Made by a program: the position numbers and the translations under genes. A stretch of 64,000 nucleotides of DNA from Litorimonas sp046250185 (GTDB lineage: Bacteria; Pseudomonadota; Alphaproteobacteria; Caulobacterales; Maricaulaceae): assembly GCF_046250185.1 (NCBI RefSeq), contig NZ_CP176469.1; one strand, 5' to 3'. Position 1 is the first letter of the stretch, and each line of letters opens with the position of its first letter. Positions 49,433-58,708 of the stretch are shown here, one piece after another. A model generated the notes under the pieces. It saw only the letters and a list, made by a program, of their open reading frames with translations. It searched no databases and was not told where the DNA came from.

Positions 49433-52400
49433 TTCGATCCTGTCTGGCGCGGGCGCGCCGAGTTTATAGCAGAGATTATCGTTTTGGCAGACGGATGATC
49501 TGTAGTAGTTGTTAAATCGGCGCTATATTTTCGACGCCAGTTTGGTTGTTCTCGCGTCGTGCCTGGGACATTTGGCTGTGCGGTCTGCAAGAGTAAATCC
49601 TCAAACTGCACTGCGATTGCCAATGCGGGGGAGCGGGAGAGCATAGCGTGGAGTTTTGCGGCGAGATCGACGGTTAACGACGCGTCTGAGGCGCCCTCAT
49701 CGCCCGCCTGATACCGCAGAAATTGCTTGTCATGTTCGCGTTGATTGCGCTCTCTATTTAAGGCCTGTTCGTCCGAGGCAATTCCGAGGGCAGCCCGCCA
49801 CTCAAAATCCGTGCCTTTCCAAAACCCCGAGAGCGTAGGAAAGTCATGATTGCTAAAAGCCGCAAGTGACAATTCACGCGCATGCCCCGGCGCGATAAGC
49901 TGTCCGCTAGAATCCCGCTCGATAATTCCGATGCTGCATCCCATCAGATCGTAATTCTGCATAGCTTGTCTTAACCCATCAGGAATTGTGCCAAGATCTT
50001 CCCCGATAACTATGCATTTTGCAACTCGGGACTCTTCTGCAATCATCTCAAGAAGACCTTCCAAAGGATAGCGCACATAGGCACCGCCCGCACCGTCTTT
50101 ATTTGGAATCCAGAAGCTTCGCATATGGCCCAAAATATGATCAATACGGACCGCTCCCGCCTGTCGCATAATGCGCTGTAAGGAAGATCGATAAGGCTCA
50201 AAATTATTCGCAGCCAACTTATGCGGGTCATATGGGACGAGGTTCCAAACCTGCCCGTCTGGATTGGCCGCATCGCCTGGCGCTCCGAGGCTTATATCAT
50301 TCGCATAAGCCGCTTTATTCCGCCAGACATCCGACCCTCCTGGCACCACGCCGACGGCGAAATCTAGGTACAAGCCTATCGACATGCCCGCCGCAATGGC
50401 CCGTTCCTGCGCCTCTTTTAATTGGGTCTGCGCAATCCACTGTAAGTAGGTGTAAAATTTAATTCGGCCTGCGTGCGCATTGGCGAATTTGTCTGTTGCC
50501 GCGCTGTGCGGCGAATTTAGCTCGTCGGGAAAATTCCTATATCCCTGATAGGTCTGTTTTGCTTTTGGAAGTGTTTCGAAAATAACATCAAAAATTGCAT
50601 GAAGACGCAGGGATTCTCCCTCACTCTCAGTAAACTTATCAAAATTCTTCCGGCGCGGATGTGTTGCGCTCAATGCGTTAAATCTTTCGAAGGCAATTTC
50701 GAAGGCCTTGAATTTCAGATCATAAACGGCTTGGTAATCGACAAAATCGGTGCCCCTCACCTTGCGTAAATGAGGCTGGAAAGCTTTCAAATCATCATTG
50801 GTTAGGTCGTCTATTTTATCGGGAGCGATGTGCATGATGTTCAAAAAATCGCGCGAGGACGGCGAATAAGGTGCATAAAGTTCAGCATTGCTCGGAAACA
50901 ACGCGTGAACTGGATTAATGCCTATAAAGTCTGCGCCTTGACGGCCCATCTCCTCGGCAAAGATAGCTAGGTCTTCAAAATCTCCGACACCCCAATTCCG
51001 CTCGGACCTCAGCCCATAAAGGGCTGTAGTGATGCCCCAAGCTTTCCCATCTTCTTTCAAGACCTGTGCGCCGTAAACGGGCTTTATTTCGTCGCGAGCT
51101 TTGCGTTCAGCAGCCTGCCCAAAAGACCCATCCATCGCCTGTAGAATTGCGCGCTTCGTCTCTGTCGATGCCAAATGATGCTGGCCAGAAACATCCCAAA
51201 ATTCAGGAATGATGCCAGCTAATCTTGCGTCTTCTTCAATGTTTGCCGACGCAATATCTCGTGGCAGTGCCAATGATGCACTACTCAAAACGACTATGCT
51301 GTCATGCGAAATTTGGCACAACTTTCCACTCAACTCAGATTCAGCGCTAGCAAATTCGATTCTCCACTTATCGCCTATCGGTAAAATGAATTCAGAGGCT
51401 TCGCCCCGATTAAATATCATCAAAACCGAACCGTGATTGTTCACGGATAGCATCATGCCGAACGCCTGATGGTCAGCGTCCTCCCATCCTGAGCCTTTCA
51501 GCGTATTGCCAAACCTATCTATCCAAACCACATTTTGAGCATGGGATGCATTGATCGTTTCGCCGTGTAAAAACTCACCCTGACCAAAGTGAACCAATTT
51601 TTCGCGCAACCCAATTAGCTCTGCCACGGCCTCGGTCAGTGTTTCGTCACCCTTCGTCCAATCTAGCCACGCAATCTCATTGTCTTGACAATAGGCATTG
51701 TTATTCCCGCCCTGACTTTGGCCAAATTCATCGCCCGCCAGTAACATCGGAACACCTTGCGAGAGCAGAAGGGTTGCGAGCATATTGATTTTGCGGCGGC
51801 GGCGATTTTCTATAATTGACGGATTATCTGTAGCGCCCTCAACGCCCATATTATCAGAGAGATTATGACCATGCCCATCACGATTTTCCTCGCCATTGGC
51901 ATGATTGTGCTTGTCGTTGAAACTCACGACATCCTGCAAAGTAAACCCGTCGTGAGAGGTGATAAAATTGACGGACGACAAGGCGCCTCGTCCGCTATGA
52001 TCAAAATTCTGCGCTGAGCCTAATAGTCGTCCGGCGAGGTCTTTATGTGCGCCGCTGTCTACCCGCCAAAAACTTCGTACGCTATCGCGGTACTGATCGT
52101 TCCACTCATTCCAGCCTTGCGGGAAACCGCCAAGCTGATAGCCGCCAGGTCCGATGTCCCATGGCTCAGAAACGAGTTTAACCTTCGACAAAATCGGATC
52201 GTTTTCGAGCGCTTTGAAAAAAGGAGCCTCACGATCAAAGTCCGTCGGATTTCGCCCCATGGTCGGGCCGAGGTCAAACCGGAAACCGTCAACATGATAG
52301 GTCTCTACCCAATATCGCAGGCTAGCAATCGTCAAATCCAAGACCGCCGGATGAGCCATGTTGAAGGAATTGCCACAGCCGGTATAATTTTCGTAAAAAC

Positions 52401-53313
52401 GCTTATCGTCTTTGAGGTGGTAATAGCTTTTATTATCAATACCGCGATAAGACAGTGTTGGGCCGAGTTCCCAACTCTCCGCCGTATGATTATAAACGAC
52501 ATCCAAGATGACTTCGATGCCCGCCGCGTGAAGCGCTTTGACCATAGTCTGAATAGATTTTGATTTGCTCGGGCCGAGATAGGCATTGTGTGGCGCGAAA
52601 TAATTGACGGGATTATAGCCCCAATAATTCGTCAGCCCCATGTCCAAGAGGCGCGGTTCAGAGAAAAAACTCTGAAGCGGCAAAATCTCAACGGCTGTCA
52701 CGCCTAGCTTTTTTAAATGCTGAATCATGGCAGGCGATGAAAGACCTTCCGCTGTGCCGCGCTGTCTTTTGGGCACATCTGGATGAAGCTTGGTCACGCC
52801 TTTGACCTGGCACTCATAAATAATTGTGTCTGATAAAACCGTGCGCGGCGGCGCATCATCACCCCATTCAAATTCAATCTCCCCCACAACACATTTAGGC
52901 GCGAAAGGCGCGCTGTCTCTTGTATCAAAACTCAGGTCTTGATCTGCAGAATTAACGTCATAACCATAGAGCGCATCGTCCAAAACGAACGCTCCGAAAA
53001 GTTGTTTGGCGTATGGGTCGATAAGGAGTTTATTGGCGTTAAATCTGTGCCCGTCATGCGGCGCATAGGGTCCGTCAACGCGGTAACCGTAAAGCTGTCC
53101 GGCCTCCAGACCTTCGACAAATCCATGCCAAATATCACCCGTCTTTTCTGTCAGAGGAATCTGCGCGATTTCCTGCTTTCCGGTTTTGGAAAACAGGCAG
53201 AGCGTCACGCCGCTGGCATGCGCCGAAAACAGTGCAAAATTAACGCCGCGCTCCACCACAGTCGGTCCAAGCGGTGCGGGGCTACCCTGAGTAACGCGAA
53301 AGTCGCGGGTCAT
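49429..53313 (-). CDS. glgX-malQ: Fused glycogen debranching enzyme GlgX / 4-alpha-glucanotransferase MalQ
   Basis: One 1294-aa reading frame joins two enzymes. Residues 1 to about 690 are GlgX: an N-terminal CBM48 region (GVNFALFSAHASGVTLCLFS), GYNPVNYFAPHNAY, nucleophile Asp347 in GFRFDLGPTMGR, acid/base Glu383 in LVSEPWDIG, and SHDGFTLQD. From about 700 the chain is MalQ: WGITTALYGLRSERNWGVGD, FIGINPVHALFP, nucleophile Asp1058 in VRIDHILGH, VIGEDLGTIPDG and FSNHDFPTLSGFW. GlgX removes branches from trimmed glycogen; MalQ recombines the released maltotetraose-size fragments. Fusing them would channel the product. Usual lengths are about 660-700 and 500-700 aa, so both halves are complete. 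Confidence 0.93.
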   Translation of the reverse strand: MTRDFRVTQGSPAPLGPTVVERGVNFALFSAHASGVTLCLFSKTGKQEIAQIPLTEKTGDIWHGFVEGLEAGQLYGYRVDGPYAPHDGHRFNANKLLIDPYAKQLFGAFVLDDALYGYDVNSADQDLSFDTRDSAPFAPKCVVGEIEFEWGDDAPPRTVLSDTIIYECQVKGVTKLHPDVPKRQRGTAEGLSSPAMIQHLKKLGVTAVEILPLQSFFSEPRLLDMGLTNYWGYNPVNYFAPHNAYLGPSKSKSIQTMVKALHAAGIEVILDVVYNHTAESWELGPTLSYRGIDNKSYYHLKDDKRFYENYTGCGNSFNMAHPAVLDLTIASLRYWVETYHVDGFRFDLGPTMGRNPTDFDREAPFFKALENDPILSKVKLVSEPWDIGPGGYQLGGFPQGWNEWNDQYRDSVRSFWRVDSGAHKDLAGRLLGSAQNFDHSGRGALSSVNFITSHDGFTLQDVVSFNDKHNHANGEENRDGHGHNLSDNMGVEGATDNPSIIENRRRRKINMLATLLLSQGVPMLLAGDEFGQSQGGNNNAYCQDNEIAWLDWTKGDETLTEAVAELIGLREKLVHFGQGEFLHGETINASHAQNVVWIDRFGNTLKGSGWEDADHQAFGMMLSVNNHGSVLMIFNRGEASEFILPIGDKWRIEFASAESELSGKLCQISHDSIVVLSSASLALPRDIASANIEEDARLAGIIPEFWDVSGQHHLASTETKRAILQAMDGSFGQAAERKARDEIKPVYGAQVLKEDGKAWGITTALYGLRSERNWGVGDFEDLAIFAEEMGRQGADFIGINPVHALFPSNAELYAPYSPSSRDFLNIMHIAPDKIDDLTNDDLKAFQPHLRKVRGTDFVDYQAVYDLKFKAFEIAFERFNALSATHPRRKNFDKFTESEGESLRLHAIFDVIFETLPKAKQTYQGYRNFPDELNSPHSAATDKFANAHAGRIKFYTYLQWIAQTQLKEAQERAIAAGMSIGLYLDFAVGVVPGGSDVWRNKAAYANDISLGAPGDAANPDGQVWNLVPYDPHKLAANNFEPYRSSLQRIMRQAGAVRIDHILGHMRSFWIPNKDGAGGAYVRYPLEGLLEMIAEESRVAKCIVIGEDLGTIPDGLRQAMQNYDLMGCSIGIIERDSSGQLIAPGHARELSLAAFSNHDFPTLSGFWKGTDFEWRAALGIASDEQALNRERNQREHDKQFLRYQAGDEGASDASLTVDLAAKLHAMLSRSPALAIAVQFEDLLLQTAQPNVPGTTREQPNWRRKYSADLTTTTDHPSAKTIISAINSARPRQTGSK

Positions 53314-53322
53314 AGATTCAGC

Positions 53323-54762
53323 TTACCCTTTAAGACGCGCATACAGATTGGCATATTGCTGCGCTGACTTCTTCCAACTTACGTCCTGTGCCATGCAATT
53401 CTGTGCCATACCACGCCATGTTTTGGGTGCGGCATAAAGCTCAAATGTACGGTTGATGGCTGAGGCTAGCATATGCGGATCAATGGGTGAAAATTGGACG
53501 CCCGTCGCACAGTTTTTCGCCAAGGCAGCGGGGTTAGCATCAATCACTGTATCATTAAGCCCCCCTACACGACCAACAACAGGAATAGTCCCGTAGCGCA
53601 TGGCGCAGAGCTGCGTTAGGCCACACGGCTCAAACCGCGACGGGATCATAATGGCGTCGGCTGCAGCTTGAACGCGGTGGGCCAAAGGCTCATCATAGCC
53701 GATGAAGCAAGCGACACTGTCAGGGTTGGCCTTGGCGCTAGCTAAGAATTGCGACTCAATCGCGCTATCGCCTGAACCCAGCACCATAAGCTGTCCGCCC
53801 AACGCCGTGATTTGCGGCACAGCATCCGCCAACAGATCAAGTCCCTTTTGCCCTGTAAGCCTTGAAATCACGGCAAATAAGGGCGTGTTTTTTGAGACTT
53901 TCAATCCCATGTCTTTTTGCAGCTGCGCCTTATTCTTGGCTTTCGCGGAGAGTTTCGTCCTGGAAAAATTTGCAGCTATATCTGGGTCAGTTTCAGGATT
54001 CCAAACCTCGGTATCAATCCCGTTTAATATCCCCGACAGGGCATTACCGCGGCTTCTTAATAAACCGCCAAACCCCATGCCGCCCTCGTTCGTCTGGATT
54101 TCGAGCGCGTAGCTTGGCGAAACAGTTGTTACATGGTGACTATGAACAATACCGGCTTTCAGAAAACTAATTTTGTCCCAGTATTCAAGATTATCCTTGG
54201 CAAAATAATCTGCTGGCAGGCCAATGTCAGGCATTAGCATTTTCGGAAACAGGCCTTGAAAGGCCAAGTTATGGAGGGTCAGAACGGACGCGGGCACCGG
54301 GGCCATTTCAGTCGATAAATAGGCGCTGACCAAACCCGCTTGCCAATCATGAGCGTGAACCACATCGAAAGCTGAGACCCCATAGCGGCCTATAGCAAGA
54401 TCGGCCGCAACCCGACTAAAAGCGGCATAGCGAAGGCCGTTCCCGTCTCTGTCTGTGCCGTCTGGATTTTGATATGGATTGCCCTCAAATTTAAATAATT
54501 CTGGGGCGTCCAGCGCGATGATTTTTAAGCCAGAGTCCGTTTCTCCTTCCATCAGCTTTGCTGTCCCGCTGCCTAGCGCGAAGGTCTTGCCTATAACTTT
54601 TTTCTTCTTCAATCCTTTGAGGACAGGTGGAAATCCCGGCAGAAAAACTGTGACATCAACGCCTTGAGCATTGAGAGCCCGTGGGAGTGCCCCGACCACA
54701 TCCGCGAGTCCCCCTGTTTTGATAAGCGGGAAACATTCCGAAGCTACAAATAAAACGCGCAT
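53323..54762 (-). CDS. glgA: Glycogen synthase (ADP-glucose type)
   Basis: The 479-aa GT5 enzyme transfers glucose from ADP-glucose to the growing alpha-1,4 chain. It starts MRVLFVASECFPLIKTGGLAD, in which KTGGL binds ADP-glucose; HNLAFQGLFP and a C-terminal PSRFEPCGLTQLCAMRYGT (donor-site EPCGL) complete the signature. The reading frame extends 9 codons upstream, but ATG 54762 gives the family start and lies 7 nt after the glgC stop with GGCAGG before it. It is second in the glgC-glgA-glgX/malQ-pgm operon. Confidence 0.95.
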   Translation of the reverse strand: MRVLFVASECFPLIKTGGLADVVGALPRALNAQGVDVTVFLPGFPPVLKGLKKKKVIGKTFALGSGTAKLMEGETDSGLKIIALDAPELFKFEGNPYQNPDGTDRDGNGLRYAAFSRVAADLAIGRYGVSAFDVVHAHDWQAGLVSAYLSTEMAPVPASVLTLHNLAFQGLFPKMLMPDIGLPADYFAKDNLEYWDKISFLKAGIVHSHHVTTVSPSYALEIQTNEGGMGFGGLLRSRGNALSGILNGIDTEVWNPETDPDIAANFSRTKLSAKAKNKAQLQKDMGLKVSKNTPLFAVISRLTGQKGLDLLADAVPQITALGGQLMVLGSGDSAIESQFLASAKANPDSVACFIGYDEPLAHRVQAAADAIMIPSRFEPCGLTQLCAMRYGTIPVVGRVGGLNDTVIDANPAALAKNCATGVQFSPIDPHMLASAINRTFELYAAPKTWRGMAQNCMAQDVSWKKSAQQYANLYARLKG

Positions 54763-54769
54763 GCCTGCC

Positions 54770-56044
54770 TTACATATCCAGATTATCAATCATGGGCTGG
54801 GTAATCAAACAAATGCCGTTTTGAGTACGATAGAAGCGCTTTGCGTCCAGTTCTGGATCATTGCCAACTGCCAAGCCCTTTGGGATTCTTACGCCGCGGT
54901 CAATCACCACATTCGTGAGTTGGCAGACCTCTGCCACATCTACATGCGGCAGAACAATGCAGCGCTTCAGCGTCGAATAAGAATGGATGTAGCAACCTGT
55001 AAAGAGCAGCGATTGATCCACTCGCGCGCCTGACACAATACAGCCCCCGGAAATAACTGAATTCACGGCTGATCCGCGCCGCCCTACTTCGTCATGGATA
55101 AATTTCGCGCCTGGCGCGAGTTCAGAATATGTCCAGATTGGCCAGTCACTGTCATATAGGTTTAGCGCAGGTTCAAAGGAGGTCAGATCTAGATTGGCTT
55201 CCATATAGGCATCAACAGTACCGACATCCCGCCAATAGGATTCCTCCTCGCCTTCAGACCGCACACAAGATTGGGTAAACCGATGCGCCTGCGCTTTCCC
55301 ATTTTTAACGATGTAAGGAATGAGGTTTTTTCCAAAATCCCGATCAGACCCTTCTTCGGCAGCGTCGCGCCGTAATTGTTCGAATAAGAATTTTTTGTCG
55401 AAAACGTATATTCCCATCGATGCCAAACACGTGTCATCGCTTCCCGGCATAGTGGGGGGATTTGCCGGTTTTTCCAAAAAGTCAGTGATGCGATAAGTAT
55501 CGTCAACATGCATGATGCCAAATTCACTCGCATTCGTCTTCGGAATTTCAAGACACCCCACCGTCACATCCGCGCCAGAGTCGACATGCTCTTCCAGCAT
55601 GATTTCATAATCCATTTTATAAATATGGTCGCCCGCTAAAATGACGACATATTCAACATTGGAGTGCGAATTTATGATATGGATATTTTGGTAGACAGCA
55701 TCTGCCGTGCCTTCATACCACCGATTATCAGACATAGTCTGAGAGGCTGGCATGATATCGAAGCTTTCATTACGTTCTGCCCGGTAGAAATTCCAACCGC
55801 GTTGCAAGTGCCGTATCAAGCTATGTTGCTTATACTGTGTAGCGACACCGATGCGTTTGATGCCCGAATTCATCGCGTTGGATAGAGCAAAATCGATAAT
55901 CCTGAATTTACCGCCAAAGAAGACAGCCGGCTTTGCACGATTCTCCGTTAGGTCTTTGAGGCGACTTCCCCGGCCACCCGCCAGAATAAAAGCCATGGAC
56001 CGTTCAGCAAGACGCCGGTTCTTAGATAATGCCTTATTTTGCAT
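54770..56044 (-). CDS. glgC: Glucose-1-phosphate adenylyltransferase
   Basis: The 424-aa enzyme makes ADP-glucose, the committed step of bacterial glycogen synthesis. It shows FILAGGRGSRLKDLTENRAK, AVFFGGKFRIIDFALSNAMN, GTADAVYQN, YVVILAGDHIYKMDY and a left-handed beta-helix C-terminus (ISGGCIVSGARVDQSLLFTG). The arginine/lysine-rich N-terminus before the GGRG loop is where allosteric activators bind in relatives. I start it at ATG 56044, with GGGAGG just upstream; GTG 56050 is in frame. It leads the operon and is divergent from glgP. Confidence 0.95.
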   Translation of the reverse strand: MQNKALSKNRRLAERSMAFILAGGRGSRLKDLTENRAKPAVFFGGKFRIIDFALSNAMNSGIKRIGVATQYKQHSLIRHLQRGWNFYRAERNESFDIMPASQTMSDNRWYEGTADAVYQNIHIINSHSNVEYVVILAGDHIYKMDYEIMLEEHVDSGADVTVGCLEIPKTNASEFGIMHVDDTYRITDFLEKPANPPTMPGSDDTCLASMGIYVFDKKFLFEQLRRDAAEEGSDRDFGKNLIPYIVKNGKAQAHRFTQSCVRSEGEEESYWRDVGTVDAYMEANLDLTSFEPALNLYDSDWPIWTYSELAPGAKFIHDEVGRRGSAVNSVISGGCIVSGARVDQSLLFTGCYIHSYSTLKRCIVLPHVDVAEVCQLTNVVIDRGVRIPKGLAVGNDPELDAKRFYRTQNGICLITQPMIDNLDM

Positions 56045-56059
56045 CGCCACCTCCCATTT

Positions 56060-56080
56060 GAGGGTAAATCCCTCTTTTTT
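56060..56080 (+). terminator. Intrinsic-terminator-shaped hairpin facing away from glgP
   Basis: GAGGG-TAAAT-CCCTC followed by six T residues reads as a compact terminator on the plus strand. It sits in the glgC leader, 15 nt upstream of the glgC start and 150 nt upstream of glgP. It would stop plus-strand (antisense) transcription coming out of glgC before it reaches glgP, or form a small leader stem on the glgC mRNA. Confidence 0.55.
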
Positions 56081-56230
56081 GTTTTAAAGCACAAGAATAG
56101 CGCCTTAGTAAGACACATGTTGCGCTTATGACTGGACGCGTGAATATTTGAACTTTATGACCCCAAATTCAGACAGCGCTGTCATACCAGTCAACAAGAG
56201 CGTTTCATCACAGAAAATCAAGAGAATTCC

Positions 56231-58678
56231 ATGAAAGCCGTTTCCCACACACTCGCAGATACGCAAGATCTGATCACAGAAAGCTTTGGTGATTCCATTC
56301 TGCGCCACTTAATCTATTCCGTCGGGAAGGATATATCGCATGCCGTCACGCGCGATTGGTGCGTAGCTGTGTCACTGGCTGTGCGGGACCGCATGGTCGA
56401 AGGCTGGATTGATACGACGCGTGAAATCTACAAACGCAAGCAAAAGCGCGTCTATTACCTATCAATGGAATTTATGATCGGGCGGCTCTTGGAAGACAGT
56501 CTGACAAATCTAGGCCTTGCAGATGAAGCCCGCGCTTTCTTTGAGGCAAAAGGCGTGAATTTTCATGATGTGCTTCATGCCGAACAAGATGCTGCTCTGG
56601 GAAATGGTGGACTAGGCCGACTAGCGGCTTGTTTCATGGACTCCATGGCGACTGTTGGCGTTGCGGGTATGGGATATGGTATTCGGTATCAGCACGGCAT
56701 TTTCCGCCAAAATATGGAAGATGGCTGGCAGATGGAAGAGCCCGAAGATTGGCTTGTTGAAGGTAATGCTTGGGAATTTCGCCGCCCCGAGGTCGTTTAT
56801 GATATCGATTTTGGCGGCAGTGTCGTGACGGATGAGAACGGTAAGACAGTTTGGAAGCCGACAGAACAACTGCAAGCCCTTGCCTTTGACCTGCCGATTG
56901 CAGGGTGGGAAGGCAAGCATGTCAATACGCTACGCCTATGGTCAGCTCGGCAATCGGAGAGCATGAACCTCAAGAAATTTAACGACGGCGATTTCATTGC
57001 CGCCGCGCGCCAGCAAATTTTGGCAGAAACGGTTTCTAAGGTTCTTTATCCTGGCGATCATACGGAACAGGGTCGGGAGCTTCGCCTGAAACAAGAAGTC
57101 TTTTTCACCTCGGCCTCTTTGCAAGATTTGATCCGTCGTTTCTTCACCAATTATGAAAGCCTAGATAATTTAGGGGATCACGTCGCAGTTCAGCTCAATG
57201 ATACCCATCCCGCGATTGCCGTGCCGGAACTTATCCGAATTCTTATGGATAAATATGATTACAGTTTTGATGCCGCTTTGAAGATCGCGCGTGAAACACT
57301 GCATTATACGAACCATACACTCCTGCCAGAAGCGCTGGAAAAATGGCCCAAAGGCTTGTTTGAGCGTATCCTGCCCCGCCACCTGCAAATCATCAATATG
57401 ATTGATGGCGCTTTCTATCAGGAAGCGATGGCAAAAGGGCTTGAACATCACATCATCGCAGGCATGCAGGTCATTCATCCGCATCAGCAAGACTGGGTGC
57501 GCATGGGCAATCTTGCCTTTATCGGCGCGCGGAAAGTGAACGGCGTCTCAGCCCTGCACTCCGAGCTTATGAAGGAAACCGTCTTTCATGATTTAAACAT
57601 CATGTATCCCGACAAAATTGTGAACCAAACGAACGGCGTTACGCCGCGCCGCTGGGTGTTGGAATGTAACCCTCACCTCTCTGATTTGATCACTGAAAAT
57701 ATCGGTAATGAGTGGATCGCCGATTTGGAACAGCTTGAAAAACTTGCCCCACTCGCGACTGATAAAGCGTTTCAGAAAAAATATATGGATGTAAAGTTGG
57801 CGAATAAGAAACGCCTAGCCGACTATCTGTTGGAGCGCACGGGCGTTAGCGTTAATCCTGCGGCTATGTTTGATATACAGATCAAACGCATCCATGAATA
57901 TAAGCGTCAGTTAATGAACATCTTGGAGGCCATCGCGCTTTATAATGCCATCAAGGATAACCCAAAAGGCGATTGGCAACCGCGCGTAAAAATCTTTGCC
58001 GGCAAAGCTGCACCGAGCTATTTCCTTGCCAAGCTTATCATTAAGCTGATCACTGATGTGCAGAATGTCGTGAATAACGATCCCGAAATCGGTGATAAGC
58101 TAAAGGTGATTTTCCTGCCAAATTACAACGTATCTGCCGCTGAGATACTCATACCTGGCGCTGATTTATCTGAGCAGATTTCGACAGCAGGCTTTGAAGC
58201 CTCTGGCACGGGCAATATGAAATTTGCCTTAAACGGCGCGCTGACGATCGGTACGCTAGACGGCGCGAATGTGGAAATGGCCGAACATGTCGGCCATGAG
58301 AATTTCTTTATTTTCGGCATGGAAGCCCATGAAGTGGCAGAACGGCAACATCGCCGCGCTCGGCCCTCGGAAATCATAAAAGACCTACCCCGTTTTCAAC
58401 AAATCCTCGCCCAATTAGAGGACGGCACGTTCTCAGACGGCGACACCGATCGCTACAAAGACATTCTCGACAACCTAAAACATCACGATTATTTCCAAGT
58501 CGTGCCTGATTTTGAGGCCTATTGGGATATGCAGCGCCATATCGACGGTGTTTTCGCGGATAAATCCAAATGGGCCGAAATGGCAATTTTGAATACGGCT
58601 AAAATGGGCTGGTTTAGCTCTGATCGGACAATACGGGGCTATGCCAAAGATATTTGGGACGCTGACCTCGCGTTCTGA
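56231..58678 (+). CDS. glgP: Glycogen phosphorylase
   Basis: The 815-aa GT35 enzyme splits alpha-1,4-glucans with phosphate to give glucose-1-phosphate. It has YYLSMEFMIGRLLEDSL, ALGNGGLGRLAACFMDS, the catalytic TNGVTPRRW, IKRIHEYKRQLMN and the PLP lysine Lys664 in EASGTGNMKFALNGALTIGT (20 residues). Its length is standard for the bacterial family. It is divergent from glgC across 186 bp and is followed after 30 bp by glgB, so degradation and branching genes are cotranscribed, apart from the synthesis operon. Confidence 0.95.
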   Translation: MKAVSHTLADTQDLITESFGDSILRHLIYSVGKDISHAVTRDWCVAVSLAVRDRMVEGWIDTTREIYKRKQKRVYYLSMEFMIGRLLEDSLTNLGLADEARAFFEAKGVNFHDVLHAEQDAALGNGGLGRLAACFMDSMATVGVAGMGYGIRYQHGIFRQNMEDGWQMEEPEDWLVEGNAWEFRRPEVVYDIDFGGSVVTDENGKTVWKPTEQLQALAFDLPIAGWEGKHVNTLRLWSARQSESMNLKKFNDGDFIAAARQQILAETVSKVLYPGDHTEQGRELRLKQEVFFTSASLQDLIRRFFTNYESLDNLGDHVAVQLNDTHPAIAVPELIRILMDKYDYSFDAALKIARETLHYTNHTLLPEALEKWPKGLFERILPRHLQIINMIDGAFYQEAMAKGLEHHIIAGMQVIHPHQQDWVRMGNLAFIGARKVNGVSALHSELMKETVFHDLNIMYPDKIVNQTNGVTPRRWVLECNPHLSDLITENIGNEWIADLEQLEKLAPLATDKAFQKKYMDVKLANKKRLADYLLERTGVSVNPAAMFDIQIKRIHEYKRQLMNILEAIALYNAIKDNPKGDWQPRVKIFAGKAAPSYFLAKLIIKLITDVQNVVNNDPEIGDKLKVIFLPNYNVSAAEILIPGADLSEQISTAGFEASGTGNMKFALNGALTIGTLDGANVEMAEHVGHENFFIFGMEAHEVAERQHRRARPSEIIKDLPRFQQILAQLEDGTFSDGDTDRYKDILDNLKHHDYFQVVPDFEAYWDMQRHIDGVFADKSKWAEMAILNTAKMGWFSSDRTIRGYAKDIWDADLAF

Positions 58679-58708
58679 TAAGCCTGTCGCCATGATAGGA
58701 ATGTGCAT

